From Streptomyces mexicanus (lineage in GTDB: Bacteria > Actinomycetota > Actinomycetes > Streptomycetales > Streptomycetaceae): a stretch of 64,000 bases of DNA. The translations under genes were made by a program, and so were the position numbers. The notes under the pieces were generated by a model that was given only the letters and a program-made list of their open reading frames with translations, was not told the DNA's origin and ran no database searches. Positions 44,318 through 53,747 of this stretch are shown here, in pieces. Position 1 is the first letter of the stretch. Each line of letters opens with the position of its first letter. Where the stretch lies: the NCBI RefSeq assembly GCF_902506575.1, contig NZ_LR732544.1:6055876-6119875 (forward strand), given 5' to 3'.

Positions 44318-45581
44318 GGGACCGGCGCAGTGCCGGGCGCAGACCGGGCAGCAGCAGAAGTGCGGCCGCGACGAAGACCAGGCCGATGACCGGCAGGGCG
44401 CCGAGGCCGAAGCTGCTGACAGTGAGGCCGCCGGCGGAGGCGCCCAGAGCGATACCGAGCTGGCTGACCAGCACGGAGATGCTGGTCACCGTCTCCGGAG
44501 CGCGGTGACCGGTGACGAGGACCGCCTGCTGGTAGAGCAGTACGGTGCCGGAGAAGCCCATGCCCCACACGACGAGCACGACGAAGACGACGGGCAGCGT
44601 GGGCGGAGCGACGAGGAGCAGCGCGAGGGCGACGAGGATGAGCACCGGAGCGGTGGTCATACCTGCCAGCAGGGACCGGGCGCCGAGGCGGCCGATGAGC
44701 ATGACACCGACGATGCCGGCGCAGCCGAGTACGGCCAGCGACAGGCTCACCACGCCGGAGCCGACGCCCAGACGCTCCAGGTAGGGGGCGATGTAGGTGA
44801 GGACACCGAAGTGGCCGAGCATGACCAGCGCCCATCCGACGATCACCCGCATTGCTCCGGGCAGCCGTGCCGCCTTGAGCAGGGGCATGTGCGGGCCCTC
44901 CTGGACGCGGATGTGCGGCACGATCCGGATGAGGAGCAGAGCGGTGACCAGTGCGGCGGCGGCCATGACGGCGAACGCGATGCGCCAGCCCAGGGAGGTG
45001 CCCAGCAACGAGCTGAGGGGGGCGCCCGCGGCCAGTCCCAGGCTGTTGCCGGTGAACACGATGGTCATGGCCCGGGGAGCGTGCCGGGGCCCGGCAAACC
45101 GTTCCACGACCGCGGGCAGCAGCGCCCACACGAGGCCGTGGGCGGCTCCGCCGAGGAAGCGGCCGACCAGGGACACGGCGAGGTTCGGTGCGACCAGGAC
45201 GACCAGGTTGCTGAGCACGAACAGCAGCACCGTCAGCACCAGCGCGGTGCGCCGGGGCAGCTTCAGTGCCAGTCGGGTCAGCGGCAGGACGGTGACGACG
45301 ACACCGACCGCGTAGGCGGTGGTGACGGCTCCGGCCATGGCGACGCTCACGTGGAGGTCGGGGGCTATCAGCGTCAGCAGCCCTGACGGCAGCAGCTCGG
45401 TGGTCAGGCTGAGGAAACCGGTGAAGGCGAAGACCAGCACGGCGAACAGCGGGAAACGGGTCTCGTTCCCGGTGGAAGCCGCTCGCTCCTCGCGGTGGCC
45501 GTCGCGTGCGGCCGGGGTGCCCGGCCGTGCGGTGTCCGTCGCTTCGGCGCCGGCCGTGGCCAGCGCGTCGGGGTGTGTCAT
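44304..45581 (-). CDS. MFS exporter (12-helix DHA1 type)
   Basis: A 425-residue major facilitator protein with about twelve hydrophobic segments, the loop-2/3 motif around LTRLALKLPRRTALVLTV and a sugar-efflux/chloramphenicol-resistance-type sequence pattern (LSLTTELLPSGLLTLIAPDLHVSVAMAGAVTTAYAVGV). It probably exports small hydrophobic compounds; substrate unknown. The ATG lies 169 bases from the divergent MmyB-type regulator gene, the usual arrangement for control of an exporter by its neighbour. Its 3' end overlaps the PP2C gene. Confidence 0.9.
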   Translation of the reverse strand: MTHPDALATAGAEATDTARPGTPAARDGHREERAASTGNETRFPLFAVLVFAFTGFLSLTTELLPSGLLTLIAPDLHVSVAMAGAVTTAYAVGVVVTVLPLTRLALKLPRRTALVLTVLLFVLSNLVVLVAPNLAVSLVGRFLGGAAHGLVWALLPAVVERFAGPRHAPRAMTIVFTGNSLGLAAGAPLSSLLGTSLGWRIAFAVMAAAALVTALLLIRIVPHIRVQEGPHMPLLKAARLPGAMRVIVGWALVMLGHFGVLTYIAPYLERLGVGSGVVSLSLAVLGCAGIVGVMLIGRLGARSLLAGMTTAPVLILVALALLLVAPPTLPVVFVVLVVWGMGFSGTVLLYQQAVLVTGHRAPETVTSISVLVSQLGIALGASAGGLTVSSFGLGALPVIGLVFVAAALLLLPGLRPALRRSREEA

Positions 45582-45750
45582 CAGAGGTTGTCTCCACAAT
45601 CGTGTAGAGGCCCGTAGGGGGGGACGGGCCGACGAAGCCAGGCAACCACCGCGTCGAGGACGAGTGGGAGACCGCGTTGATGGGGGTACCGGCACAGGGG
45701 CACCAGCAGGGACCCCCACCGCCCACCACCGCGCTCGTACCCTCGGAGGT

Positions 45751-46638
45751 ATGAACGGCAAGGACGACATCCGCGAGGAGATCAAACAGTTCCTGACCTC
45801 GCGGAGGGCGAAGATCACCCCCGAGCAGGCCGGGCTGCCCCACCACGGCGGCAGACGCCGCGTCGCGGGGCTTCGCCGCGCTGAGGTCGCCACTCTGGCC
45901 GGCGTAAGCGTCGAGTACTACACCCGCCTGGAACGCGGGAACGTAGGCGGAGTCTCCGAAAGCGTCCTGGAAGCCCTCGCCAGGGCACTGCGGCTCGACG
46001 ACGCCGAGCGCACCCACCTCTTCCACCTCGCCCGCACCGCCGGCACCGCGCACCCGGCCCGCCGACGCCCCGCCCCCCAGCGGGTACGCCCCGCCGTTCA
46101 GCAACTCCTGGACTCCATGACGGAGACACCGGCCTTCGTCCGCAACGGCCGACTCGACATCCTCTCCGCCAACCGCCTCGGCTACGCCCTCTACTCCGAG
46201 GTGTACGTCGACCCGGTGCGCCCCGCGAATCACGCCCGGTTCATCTTCCTCGACCCGCGCTCCGCCGATTTCTATCTCGACTGGAATTCCGTGGCCGAGG
46301 ACACCGTCGCCCTGCTGCGGGCCGAAGCCGGGCGTGACCCCTACGACCGGGGACTCACGGAGCTGATCGGCGAACTCAGCACCCGCTCGGAGGACTTCCG
46401 GGTGCGCTGGGCCGCTCACGATGTGCGGTTCCACCCCAACGGCATCAAACGCTTCCATCACCCGCTCGTCGGGGATCTCCTGCTCCACTTCGAAGCCCTG
46501 GAACTCTCGGCCGACACAGGACAGACGATCATCACCCACACCGCCGAGCGCCATTCCCCGTCCGACGACGCCCTGCGCGTTCTCGCCAGTTGGACCGCAC
46601 CGGAACACGTGCCGGCCGGCGGCAGCGGCGACGCCTGA
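45751..46638 (+). CDS. Helix-turn-helix regulator with MmyB-like ligand domain
   Basis: A 295-residue regulator. An XRE-type HTH (about 35-95, LRRAEVATLAGVSVEYYTRLERGN) is followed by the MmyB-like ligand-binding domain (about 110-280, LLDSMTETPAFVRNGRLDILSANRLGYALYSEV ... FIFLDPRSADFYLDW ... HHPLVGDLLLHFEAL). These proteins often bind fatty-acid-like ligands and control divergent oxidoreductases or exporters. ATG with CGGAGG just upstream. It is divergent from the MFS exporter and is a paralog of the regulator at 53791. A strong hairpin follows. Confidence 0.92.
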   Translation: MNGKDDIREEIKQFLTSRRAKITPEQAGLPHHGGRRRVAGLRRAEVATLAGVSVEYYTRLERGNVGGVSESVLEALARALRLDDAERTHLFHLARTAGTAHPARRRPAPQRVRPAVQQLLDSMTETPAFVRNGRLDILSANRLGYALYSEVYVDPVRPANHARFIFLDPRSADFYLDWNSVAEDTVALLRAEAGRDPYDRGLTELIGELSTRSEDFRVRWAAHDVRFHPNGIKRFHHPLVGDLLLHFEALELSADTGQTIITHTAERHSPSDDALRVLASWTAPEHVPAGGSGDA

Positions 46639-46655
46639 AGCACGCGGAAAGACCA

Positions 46656-46694
46656 CACCCCGCCTGCCCATGGTGCCAACGGGCAGGCGGGGTG
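46656..46694. terminator. 14-bp stem terminator
   Basis: CACCCCGCCTGCCC (46656-46669) pairs perfectly with 46681-46694 around an 11-base loop. It lies 18 bases after the regulator stop and serves as a likely bidirectional terminator facing the SDR relic. Confidence 0.85.
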
Positions 46695-46750
46695 GGGAAA
46701 GCTCCGGGCCGGGTGGCGCGGTCGCGCGAGGAGCTCAGCTTGCTGTTCGG

Positions 46751-47145
46751 TCACTCACGCAGCAGGAAGGCGCCGTCGACGACCGTGCCGGTAATGCAGG
46801 CGGACAGGTCGGAGAGGAGGAAGGCGGACCGGTCCTCGCGACTTACTCCGACTCTCCCAGGCGGCCCGAGGGGATCTCGCCTTCGAGACGGTCGGTCACG
46901 TCCTTCTGCCCCGGTGCCGTCGTCAAGGGGGTGCGGATCACGCCGGGAGAGACGCTGTTGACGCCCATCCCGACAGGCGCGTAGTCCGCTGCGGTGCCCT
47001 TGGTGAGGCCGATCAGGGCGTGCTTGGGCGCGGTGTACACCGGGGAGTGGCTGAGGACGGTGTGCGCTTCGACCGACGCGATGTTCACGATCGATCCGCC
47101 GCCGGCTTTGAGCATCTGCGCGATCTCCGCCGTCATTGCGAACCC
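46751..47145 (-). pseudogene. Truncated, frameshifted SDR dehydrogenase
   Basis: The 3' half of a short-chain dehydrogenase. MLKAGGGSIVNIASVEAHTVLSHSPVYTAPKHALIGLTKGTAADYAPVGMGVNSVSPGVIRTPL carries the catalytic Tyr-x3-Lys (written here as two overlapping parts: Y-T-A-P-K and the SVSPG loop). The frame ends at 46843, but homologous sequence (FLLSDLSACITGTVVDG) continues in another frame to 46751, so there is an indel near 46840-46865. The 5' half with the NAD-binding motif is absent beyond about 47145. Non-functional remnant. Confidence 0.75.
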
Positions 47146-47320
47146 GGCCCCGTCGAGGAGACGCCCATGACGGTGTGCCGGCTGTCCGCACCGGAATCGT
47201 GCAGGCTCGACGCCCGAGACCCCACGTCAGTCACGGCGCCCGCCCGGGCCGACGGCGGTCGTCCAGGGCCTGCAGTCCCTCCGGTCCGTGCTCGGTGACG
47301 CGTGGGCCTTCCAGCGCAGT
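47146..47320. other. Gap between the SDR relic and an alcohol dehydrogenase
   Basis: A 175-base stretch. On the minus strand a short frame (about 47235-47325) reads like protein coding but matches nothing I recognise. It may be part of the same decayed region. Confidence 0.3.
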
Positions 47321-48364
47321 TCAGCGCAGAGTCGCGATGTCGATCACGAACCGATAGCGGACGGCGGAGGCCAGGACGCGCTCGTACGCCTCGTTGATCT
47401 TCTCGGCCGGGATCACCTCGATCTCGGATCCGATGCGGTGCTCGGCGCAGAAGTCGAGCATCTCCTGCGTCTCGCGGATGCCTCCGATCAGGGAGCCGGC
47501 GAGGGTCCGCTCTCCGCCCAGCAGGGAGAAGACGTTGAGCGAAACCGGTTCGGAGGGGGCGCCGACGTTGGCCAGGACACCGCCGGTAGCCAGGAGCGAA
47601 AGGTAGGCATCGAGGTCGATCCTGGCGCTCACCGTGTTGACGATGATGTCGAACGAGTCGGCGAGCTGCTCGAAGGTGGCGGGGTCGCTGGTGGCGTGGT
47701 AATGGTCGGCTCCCAGACGCAGACCGTCGTCCTTCTTCCTGAGTGACTGGGAGAGCACGGTCACCTCTGCGCCCATCGCATGTGCCAGCTTGACTGCCAC
47801 ATGGCCCAGTCCGCCGAGGCCGACGACGGCCACTTTCTTGCCGGGTCCGGCGCCCCAGCGGCGCAGGGGCGCGTAGGTGGTGATGCCCGCACACAGCAGC
47901 GGTGCGGCGGCGTCGAGTGAGATGCCGTCGGGGATGCTGAGGACGAAGTCCTCGTTGACGACGATGTGGGTGGCATAACCGCCCTGGGTGGGGGTGCCTC
48001 CGGAGTCGACATCGGCGTAGGTGAGGGTGTTGCCCCGGAGGCAGTACTGCTCCTTGCCCTTGCGGCAGTTGGCGCACTCGCGGCAGGAGTCCACCATGCA
48101 GCCGACCCCGACCCGGTCGCCGACGGCATGCCGGGTGACCTTCGAGCCGACCTGCGCGACGATGCCGGCGATCTCGTGGCCCGGGACGAGCGGGTAGGTC
48201 TCCTGCTTCCAGTCACTGTGGGCGTGGTGGATGTCGGAGTGGCAGATGCCCGTGTACTTGATCTCGATGAGGACGTCGTGGGGGCCGACCTCACGTCGCT
48301 CGATGGTCATAGGGACGAGTGGCTCGGTGGCGGAGGTTGCTCCGTAGGCGTTGACGGTCAGCAT
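47321..48364 (-). CDS. NAD(P)-dependent zinc alcohol dehydrogenase
   Basis: A 347-residue medium-chain dehydrogenase of the YahK/cinnamyl-alcohol type. Catalytic zinc Cys in GICHSDIHHAHSDW, GHEIAG, the four-Cys structural zinc loop (CRECANCRKGKEQYC) and GLGGLGHVAVK for the nucleotide. It reduces a broad range of aldehydes in known relatives. The ATG is 97 bases from the next gene upstream. It is a paralog of the enzyme at 50014-51081 in the same leftward cluster. Substrate unknown. Confidence 0.92.
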   Translation of the reverse strand: MLTVNAYGATSATEPLVPMTIERREVGPHDVLIEIKYTGICHSDIHHAHSDWKQETYPLVPGHEIAGIVAQVGSKVTRHAVGDRVGVGCMVDSCRECANCRKGKEQYCLRGNTLTYADVDSGGTPTQGGYATHIVVNEDFVLSIPDGISLDAAAPLLCAGITTYAPLRRWGAGPGKKVAVVGLGGLGHVAVKLAHAMGAEVTVLSQSLRKKDDGLRLGADHYHATSDPATFEQLADSFDIIVNTVSARIDLDAYLSLLATGGVLANVGAPSEPVSLNVFSLLGGERTLAGSLIGGIRETQEMLDFCAEHRIGSEIEVIPAEKINEAYERVLASAVRYRFVIDIATLR

Positions 48365-48461
48365 GGTGCTCCACTTCGGTATACGCGCGGGTACATGACG
48401 CTCATTTGCGACCTGGGCGGGGTCGGGGTCGCGGCAGGCAGGCGGAAGGGCGGGCGGGCGG

Positions 48462-49496
48462 TCACGGGCGCACCAGCACCTTCAGGGCCTCACGGTCGTT
48501 CATCGCCCTGTAGCCGTCCGCGATGTCCTCCAGGCCGACGGTGCTGTCGAAGACGCGGCCGGGCCGGATCGAGCCGTCGAGGATGTGCGGCATCAGCTCC
48601 TCGATGTAGGCGCGGGCGGGGGCGACACCGCCGGTCAGCGTGATGTTGCGCATGAAGTCGCCGAAGCCGAACGGCACGTCGGTGAACTGCGGCGCGCCGA
48701 CCCGGCTGATCGTGCCGCCGTCCCGGACCACACCGAAACTCTGCACGATCGCGTCCTTCAGCCCGACACACTCCAGGACCTTGCTGGTGCCCTCGCCACC
48801 GGTCAGCTCCTTTACGCGGGCGATACCCTGTTCGCCGCGTTCGGGGACCACGTCGGTGGCGCCGAATGCACGTCCCAGGTCGGTGCGGGCCCGATGGCGG
48901 CCCATGAGAATGATCCGCTCGGCGCCCAGCAGCTTGGCGGAGATCACGCCGGACAGGCCGACCGCGCCGTCCCCGATGACGGTGACGGTGTCGCCACGAC
49001 CGACGCCGGCGGTGCGGGCCGCGTGATAGCCGGTGCTCAGCACGTCCGACAGGGTCAGGAGGTCCGGCAGCAGCTCGGAGTCCTCTGCGACGGGCAGCTT
49101 CACGAGCGTTCCGTCGGCGAACGGGACGCGGGCGGCTTGTCCCTGTCCGCCGTCCACGCCGTTGACGCCCCACCGTCCGCCCTGCGGGCAGGAGGTCTGC
49201 AGACCCTCGCGGCAGTAGGCGCAGGTGTTGTCGGCCCAGACGAACGGGGCGACGACCACGTCCCCGGGCTTGAGGGTGTGCACCTCGGTGCCGATGTCCT
49301 CGACGATGCCGAGGAACTCGTGGCCCATGTGCCGGGGAGCATCCGTGGGCTCCAATGACTTGTAGGGCCACAGGTCGCTGCCGCACACGCAGGACAGCAC
49401 GATCCGCACGACCGCGTCGGTGGGCTGCTGGATCTTGGGGTCGGTCACGTCCTCGACGCGGACGTCGTCGGCGGCGTACATCAGGGTGGCTCGCAC
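48462..49496 (-). CDS. Zinc-dependent alcohol dehydrogenase (MDR family)
   Basis: A 344-residue MDR enzyme distinct from its two neighbours: CVCGSDLWPYKSLEP, GHEFLGIVEDIG, zinc loop CAYCREGLQTSCPQGG, and nucleotide motif IGDGAVGLSGV. It resembles the group often annotated as zinc-dependent or threonine-type dehydrogenases in oxidative-stress clusters. The GTG start has AAGGAG at a good distance. It is followed by the YahK-type dehydrogenase and preceded by the DUF2255 gene, all on the same strand; co-transcription from the MFS gene at 53545 is likely. Confidence 0.9.
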   Translation of the reverse strand: MRATLMYAADDVRVEDVTDPKIQQPTDAVVRIVLSCVCGSDLWPYKSLEPTDAPRHMGHEFLGIVEDIGTEVHTLKPGDVVVAPFVWADNTCAYCREGLQTSCPQGGRWGVNGVDGGQGQAARVPFADGTLVKLPVAEDSELLPDLLTLSDVLSTGYHAARTAGVGRGDTVTVIGDGAVGLSGVISAKLLGAERIILMGRHRARTDLGRAFGATDVVPERGEQGIARVKELTGGEGTSKVLECVGLKDAIVQSFGVVRDGGTISRVGAPQFTDVPFGFGDFMRNITLTGGVAPARAYIEELMPHILDGSIRPGRVFDSTVGLEDIADGYRAMNDREALKVLVRP

Positions 49497-49538
49497 GGGT
49501 GGTGCTCCTTGGAGTGGCTGTCGGCAGTGAGGGGGCGG

Positions 49539-49910
49539 TCAGCGGGGTTCGAGGCGCAAGGTGGAGGCGCGGGCCCGCTCGGTCAGGACGTGTTCGACGA
49601 TGCCGGTGTACCGGCCGTACTTCTCCCGGTAGGCCGCGTCCACATCGGCGTACTCGTCCGGGTCGGCGTCGTGGAAGGTGACGTCGGCCCGGACGCCTCC
49701 GGCCTCCACCCGGCCCCGGAGGCGGGAGCGGGTGCCCCGGAACCAGGGGCCGTCGACGCCCTTGACCGAGCGGACGTAGAGCCGGTCACCGGCCCGTACG
49801 ACCCACATGGTCACGGGGGCGCGGAGGGTGCCGTCGCCGCGTTCGGACTCCAGGTCCAGTTCTTCCGCCGCACCGATCCTTCTCAGGTCGGAGTTGTTCC
49901 AGCTGGTCAT
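49539..49910 (-). CDS. DUF2255 family protein
   Basis: A 123-residue protein with the DUF2255 pattern: SDLRRIGAAEELDLESERGDGTLRAP, VTMWVVRAGDRLYVRSVKG, WFRGTRSRLRGRVEAGGVRADVTF, and a C-terminal AYREKYGRY...STLRL segment. The fold resembles flavin-binding split-barrel proteins, but function is not established. ATG with AAAGGTGAG upstream. It sits between two alcohol dehydrogenase genes, as such proteins often do in actinobacterial redox clusters. Confidence 0.85.
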   Translation of the reverse strand: MTSWNNSDLRRIGAAEELDLESERGDGTLRAPVTMWVVRAGDRLYVRSVKGVDGPWFRGTRSRLRGRVEAGGVRADVTFHDADPDEYADVDAAYREKYGRYTGIVEHVLTERARASTLRLEPR

Positions 49911-50013
49911 GGTTCTCACCTTTCGTACACGGTGTGGAGGCATCCTGTGGTCGCCTGGTGGATGAGGTCCGGGCAGCCGGCCGGTGTCGTCGACCTCCAC
50001 CGGTAGGGGTGTG

Positions 50014-51081
50014 TCATGCCTTCAGGTCCGCGAAGGTCGAGCCGTCGACCACGAACCGGTACCGGACGTCGGAGGCGTGGATCCGCTGGTAGGCGGTGTT
50101 GATGTCCTGCGCGCCGATCAGCTCGATATCGGCCGTGACCTGGTGCTCGGCGGCGAAGTCCAGCATCTCCTGGGTCTCGGCGATGCCACCGAACAGCGAC
50201 CCGACGTAGGACCGCCCGTTCTGGCAGAGCGTGAAGACGTCCACGGGCATCGGCTCCGTCGTCACTCCGACGTTCACCATCGTGCCGTGCAGGCGCAGCA
50301 TGCCGAGGTAGTCGGGCAGGGACACCGGTGCGCTGACGGTGTTGAGAACGAGGTCGAAGGTGTTGGCCAGTTCGGTGAACGCCGAGCCGTCACCGGTCAC
50401 GGCGTAGTGGTCGGCGCCGAGGGCCGCGGCGGCTTCCCGCTTGCTCTCCGACTGGGACAGCACGGTCACCTCGGCGCCCATGGCCTTGGCCATCTTCACG
50501 CCGAGGTGGCCCAGACCGCCGAGGCCGACGACGGCGACCCTGGTCCCGGTCCGGGTGCCGAACCGCTTGAGCGGGGCGTAGACGGTGATGCCGGCGCACA
50601 GCAGGGGCGCGGCGGCGGCCGGGTCGAGGTTCTCGGGCACCCGGACGACGAAGTCCTCCGGCGCGACGATCGCCTCCGAGTAGCCGCCCTGGGTGTGCGC
50701 GCCGGGCTCGACCGGGTCCGGGCTGCCGAAGACGAGGGTGTGGCCCTTGAGGCAGTACTGCTCCTGGCCTGCTCGGCAGTTCTCGCACTCGCGGCAGGAG
50801 TTGACCATGCAGCCGATGCCGACCAGGTCGCCGACCCGGTGACGTGTGACTGCGGAGCCCGCCTCGGTGATCCGGCCGACGATCTCGTGGCCCGGCACGA
50901 GGGGGCTGACCGGCAGGGGGCCGAACGAGCCGTCGACGAAGTTGATGTCGGAGTGGCAGATGCCGCAGTACAGGATGTCGATCTTGACGTCGTGCGGGCC
51001 GACGTCGCGGCGCTCGATGGTGACGGGGGTGAGCGGCTTGCCCGCTTCCTGGGCACCGAACGCGTTGACGGTGGTGGTCAT
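50014..51081 (-). CDS. NAD(P)-dependent zinc alcohol dehydrogenase (paralog)
   Basis: A 355-residue YahK-type enzyme: GICHSDINFVDGSFGPLP, GHEIVG, zinc loop CRECENCRAGQEQYC and GLGGLGHLGVK. It closely parallels the enzyme at 47321-48364 along its whole length, so one is probably a duplicate of the other. ATG with AAAGGA upstream. Just upstream lies a 25-bp tandem duplication that also covers the stop of the aldo-keto reductase gene. Substrate unknown. Confidence 0.92.
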   Translation of the reverse strand: MTTTVNAFGAQEAGKPLTPVTIERRDVGPHDVKIDILYCGICHSDINFVDGSFGPLPVSPLVPGHEIVGRITEAGSAVTRHRVGDLVGIGCMVNSCRECENCRAGQEQYCLKGHTLVFGSPDPVEPGAHTQGGYSEAIVAPEDFVVRVPENLDPAAAAPLLCAGITVYAPLKRFGTRTGTRVAVVGLGGLGHLGVKMAKAMGAEVTVLSQSESKREAAAALGADHYAVTGDGSAFTELANTFDLVLNTVSAPVSLPDYLGMLRLHGTMVNVGVTTEPMPVDVFTLCQNGRSYVGSLFGGIAETQEMLDFAAEHQVTADIELIGAQDINTAYQRIHASDVRYRFVVDGSTFADLKA

Positions 51082-51092
51082 GGTGATTCCTT

Positions 51093-51142
51093 TGTGCAGG
51101 TACGAGGTGATGTCAGGTGTGCAGGTACGAGGTGATGTCAGG
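51093..51142. repeat. 25-bp perfect tandem duplication
   Basis: The 25 bases at 51093-51117 are repeated exactly at 51118-51142. The second copy includes the stop codon region of the aldo-keto reductase; the first forms most of the spacer to the alcohol dehydrogenase. It looks recent because no base differs. Confidence 0.9.
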
Positions 51143-52025
51143 CTTCCGGGACGGCGCGTCCGTATGCCGCGAGGGTGACGTCCTCGGGCTCGGGGCCGCC
51201 GCGCCGGCCGGTCTCCAGGGCGTCGAGGGTCTTCAGTTCGTCGGGGGTGAGGGCGAAGTCGAAGACGTCGATGTTCTCGGCGATGCGGTGGCGCTTGGTC
51301 GACTTGGGGATGACCGAACGGCCCTGCTGGAGGCCCCAGCGCAGCAGCACCTGGGCGGGGGTCTTGCCGTGGGCCTCGGCGATCGCGGTGACGGCCGGGT
51401 CCTCGAGGACGCTCCTGCGGTCCTCCCCGTAACCCGGGTAGAAGGTGATGCCGCCGATGGGGGACCACGCCTGGTTGAGGATGCCGTGCTCGTTGTCGAA
51501 GTCCAGGACGGCGCGCTGCTGGAAGTAGGGGTGGATTTCCAGCTGGTTGACGGCCGGCACGACGGCGGTGGCGTCGAGCAGTGCGGTCAGGTGGTCGACC
51601 ATGAAGTTGCTGACGCCGATGGCCCTGACCTTGCCGTCCGCGAGGAGCTTCTCCAGCGCCCGGTAGGCGGCGATGGTCTTGCCGAAGTCCGACGGCAGGG
51701 CCTGGTGCAGGATGAGCAGGTCGATGCGGTCCACACCGAGCTTGGCGGCGCTCTTGTCGAAGCCGTGCAGGGTCTCGTCGTAGCCGTAGTCGCTGATCCA
51801 GATCTTCGTCTCGACGAAGATCTCCTCGCGGGGCACGGCGGAGTCGCGGATGGCCTGGCCGACCTCGCGTTCGTTGCCGTAGGCGGCGGCGGTGTCGATG
51901 TGCCGGTAGCCGAGTTCCAGCGCCGCGGTGACAGCGGCCCGGGTCTCGTCGGGCGGGGTCTGGAAGACGCCGAGTCCGATGGCGGGCATCTCGACGCCGT
52001 TGTTGAGGGTGAGGGTCTGCATCAT
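51138..52025 (-). CDS. Aldo/keto reductase
   Basis: A 295-residue AKR of the 2,5-diketogluconate reductase type. Catalytic tetrad residues are visible as Asp in YRHIDTAAAYGNE (with the Tyr), Lys in VETKIW and His in LLILHQAL. The NADPH-binding end has PKSTKRHRIAENI. It reduces aldehydes or ketones with NADPH in the cytosol. The ATG overlaps the stop of the upstream MFS gene (ATGA), so it is translationally coupled to an exporter. Confidence 0.92.
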   Translation of the reverse strand: MMQTLTLNNGVEMPAIGLGVFQTPPDETRAAVTAALELGYRHIDTAAAYGNEREVGQAIRDSAVPREEIFVETKIWISDYGYDETLHGFDKSAAKLGVDRIDLLILHQALPSDFGKTIAAYRALEKLLADGKVRAIGVSNFMVDHLTALLDATAVVPAVNQLEIHPYFQQRAVLDFDNEHGILNQAWSPIGGITFYPGYGEDRRSVLEDPAVTAIAEAHGKTPAQVLLRWGLQQGRSVIPKSTKRHRIAENIDVFDFALTPDELKTLDALETGRRGGPEPEDVTLAAYGRAVPEA

Positions 52026-53545
52026 AGGGACCTTTCGTTACGGGTGGCCCGTGAGGGCACGATGAGGATCCCGACGGCCAGGACCGCCAGGGCGAGCAGG
52101 ACGGCGGAGCCGGTCAGGGCGGCGCCCGAGCGGGCCGCGATATCGGCGGCCTCGTCGTCGGTGGAGACGGTGGCGGCCGCCGCGGTGAGGATGCTCAGGC
52201 TGAGCGCGCTGCCGATCTGGTGCACCGTGTTGACAAGGCCCGAGCCGGCACCCGCGTCCGCCGGCGCAACGCCGTCGACACCGCTGGAGGTCATCGGGGC
52301 CAGGGCCAGTCCCTGGCCGGCACCGATGAGCACCATGGGCAGGGCCACTCCCGTCAGGTAGGGGGTGTGCAGGTCGAGACGGCTGAGCCAGACCATTCCG
52401 GCCGTGGTCAGGCAGACCCCGGTGAGCAGCACTTTCGGCCTGCTCACCCGCTCCAGCAGCCGCGGCACCTGGACAGCGAGGACGAAGTTGACCAGTGTCA
52501 TCGGCAGGAAGGCCAGACCGGCCTGCGACGGTGTCCAGTGGTAGACGCTCTGCACGTACTGCGCGGTGAAGAAGAAGAACCCGATCATCGCGCCCATGTA
52601 GAGCATCCGGGTGAGGTATGCGCCGCTGCGTTCCCGGCTGGCGAACAGCCGTAGCGGCACGATCGGCTGTACGGCTCGCCGCTCCACCGCCACGAACGCC
52701 CCCAGCAACCCTGCACCCGCCATCAGCGGCATCAGGGTGGCCGGGGCGGTCCAGCCGAGGTCGGCCGCGTTGACGATGCCGAACACCACGGCAGTGGAGC
52801 CCGCCGTTGCCAGAAGCGCCCCGGCGATGTCGAAGCGGCCGTCCTGGCGCTCGGTCTCCGGCAGGAACCGCACGGCCAGCACCACCATCGCGATACCGAC
52901 CGGGACGTTCAGGAAGAACCCGGCCCGCCAGGAGATCAGATCCGCGACCAGACCTCCGACGACCAGGCCGAAAGCGGCGCCAAGACCAGCGACGGCGCCG
53001 TAGGCGGCCATCGCCCGGTTCCGGGCCCGGCCCTCGGTGAAGCTACGCGTGAGCAGCGACAGGGCGGAGGGCGCCAGAACCGCGGCCCCCACACCCTGCA
53101 ACGCCCGGGCCCCGATCAGGCACCACTGGCTTGGCGCGGCTCCGACCAGGAAGGAGGCCAGCGAGAAGACGACCAGGGAGAACAGGAAAACCCTGCGGTG
53201 CCCGAACAAGTCACCGGCCCGGGCGCCCAAGAGCAGCAGTCCGCCGAAGACCAGGACGTAGGCGTTGGTGATCCAGGACAGGCCGGTCTCGGAGAATCCC
53301 ATGTCGGACCGGATCTGCGGCAGCCCGGTGAACACGATCGAGTTGTCCAGGATGACCATGAAATAGCTGACGCAGATGATCACAAGGATCAGCCTCGCGC
53401 GGACCGGCGCCGTGTGCGGCTGCGCCGTCGGGCGTGGTGCGTCAGTCGTCAGGTCGCCAGGCGCTCCGGTGGCTCCCTGGGGGCTCGGGCCGGCTGTACG
53501 CCCGGCGCGGACGTCGCCGGTTCCTGACAAAGGCGCTGTGCGCAC
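52022..53545 (-). CDS. MFS exporter (14-helix DHA2 type)
   Basis: A 507-residue drug:H+ antiporter-2 family protein, with about fourteen membrane segments after a ~55-residue polar N-terminus. Family motifs include VILDNSIVFTGLPQI in helix 1, GARAGDLFGHRRVFLFSL in loop 2/3 and an LNVPVG segment near helix 6. It likely exports a drug or metabolite. I chose the GTG with AAGGAG 4 bases away; the frame is open for another 100 bases without support. It is divergent from the second MmyB-type regulator and heads a leftward run of redox genes. Confidence 0.88.
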   Translation of the reverse strand: MRTAPLSGTGDVRAGRTAGPSPQGATGAPGDLTTDAPRPTAQPHTAPVRARLILVIICVSYFMVILDNSIVFTGLPQIRSDMGFSETGLSWITNAYVLVFGGLLLLGARAGDLFGHRRVFLFSLVVFSLASFLVGAAPSQWCLIGARALQGVGAAVLAPSALSLLTRSFTEGRARNRAMAAYGAVAGLGAAFGLVVGGLVADLISWRAGFFLNVPVGIAMVVLAVRFLPETERQDGRFDIAGALLATAGSTAVVFGIVNAADLGWTAPATLMPLMAGAGLLGAFVAVERRAVQPIVPLRLFASRERSGAYLTRMLYMGAMIGFFFFTAQYVQSVYHWTPSQAGLAFLPMTLVNFVLAVQVPRLLERVSRPKVLLTGVCLTTAGMVWLSRLDLHTPYLTGVALPMVLIGAGQGLALAPMTSSGVDGVAPADAGAGSGLVNTVHQIGSALSLSILTAAAATVSTDDEAADIAARSGAALTGSAVLLALAVLAVGILIVPSRATRNERSL

Positions 53546-53747
53546 GGTGCTCCTTCGGATCGGTCTCTGGTTCGGGGTCCGGCCGTGGTCCGCTCGGACC
53601 TCGGCTCTGTCCAGAAAACCGCGCCCCAGCCCGCATGTGGGAGTCACCGCTCTTCCAGGTAATGGCAGTACCTCGCTCGGCGCTCGCCGACGGATCTACG
53701 GTGAGGAGGTGGGCACAGGATTCACGACGATCACAAGGAGTCACCGC

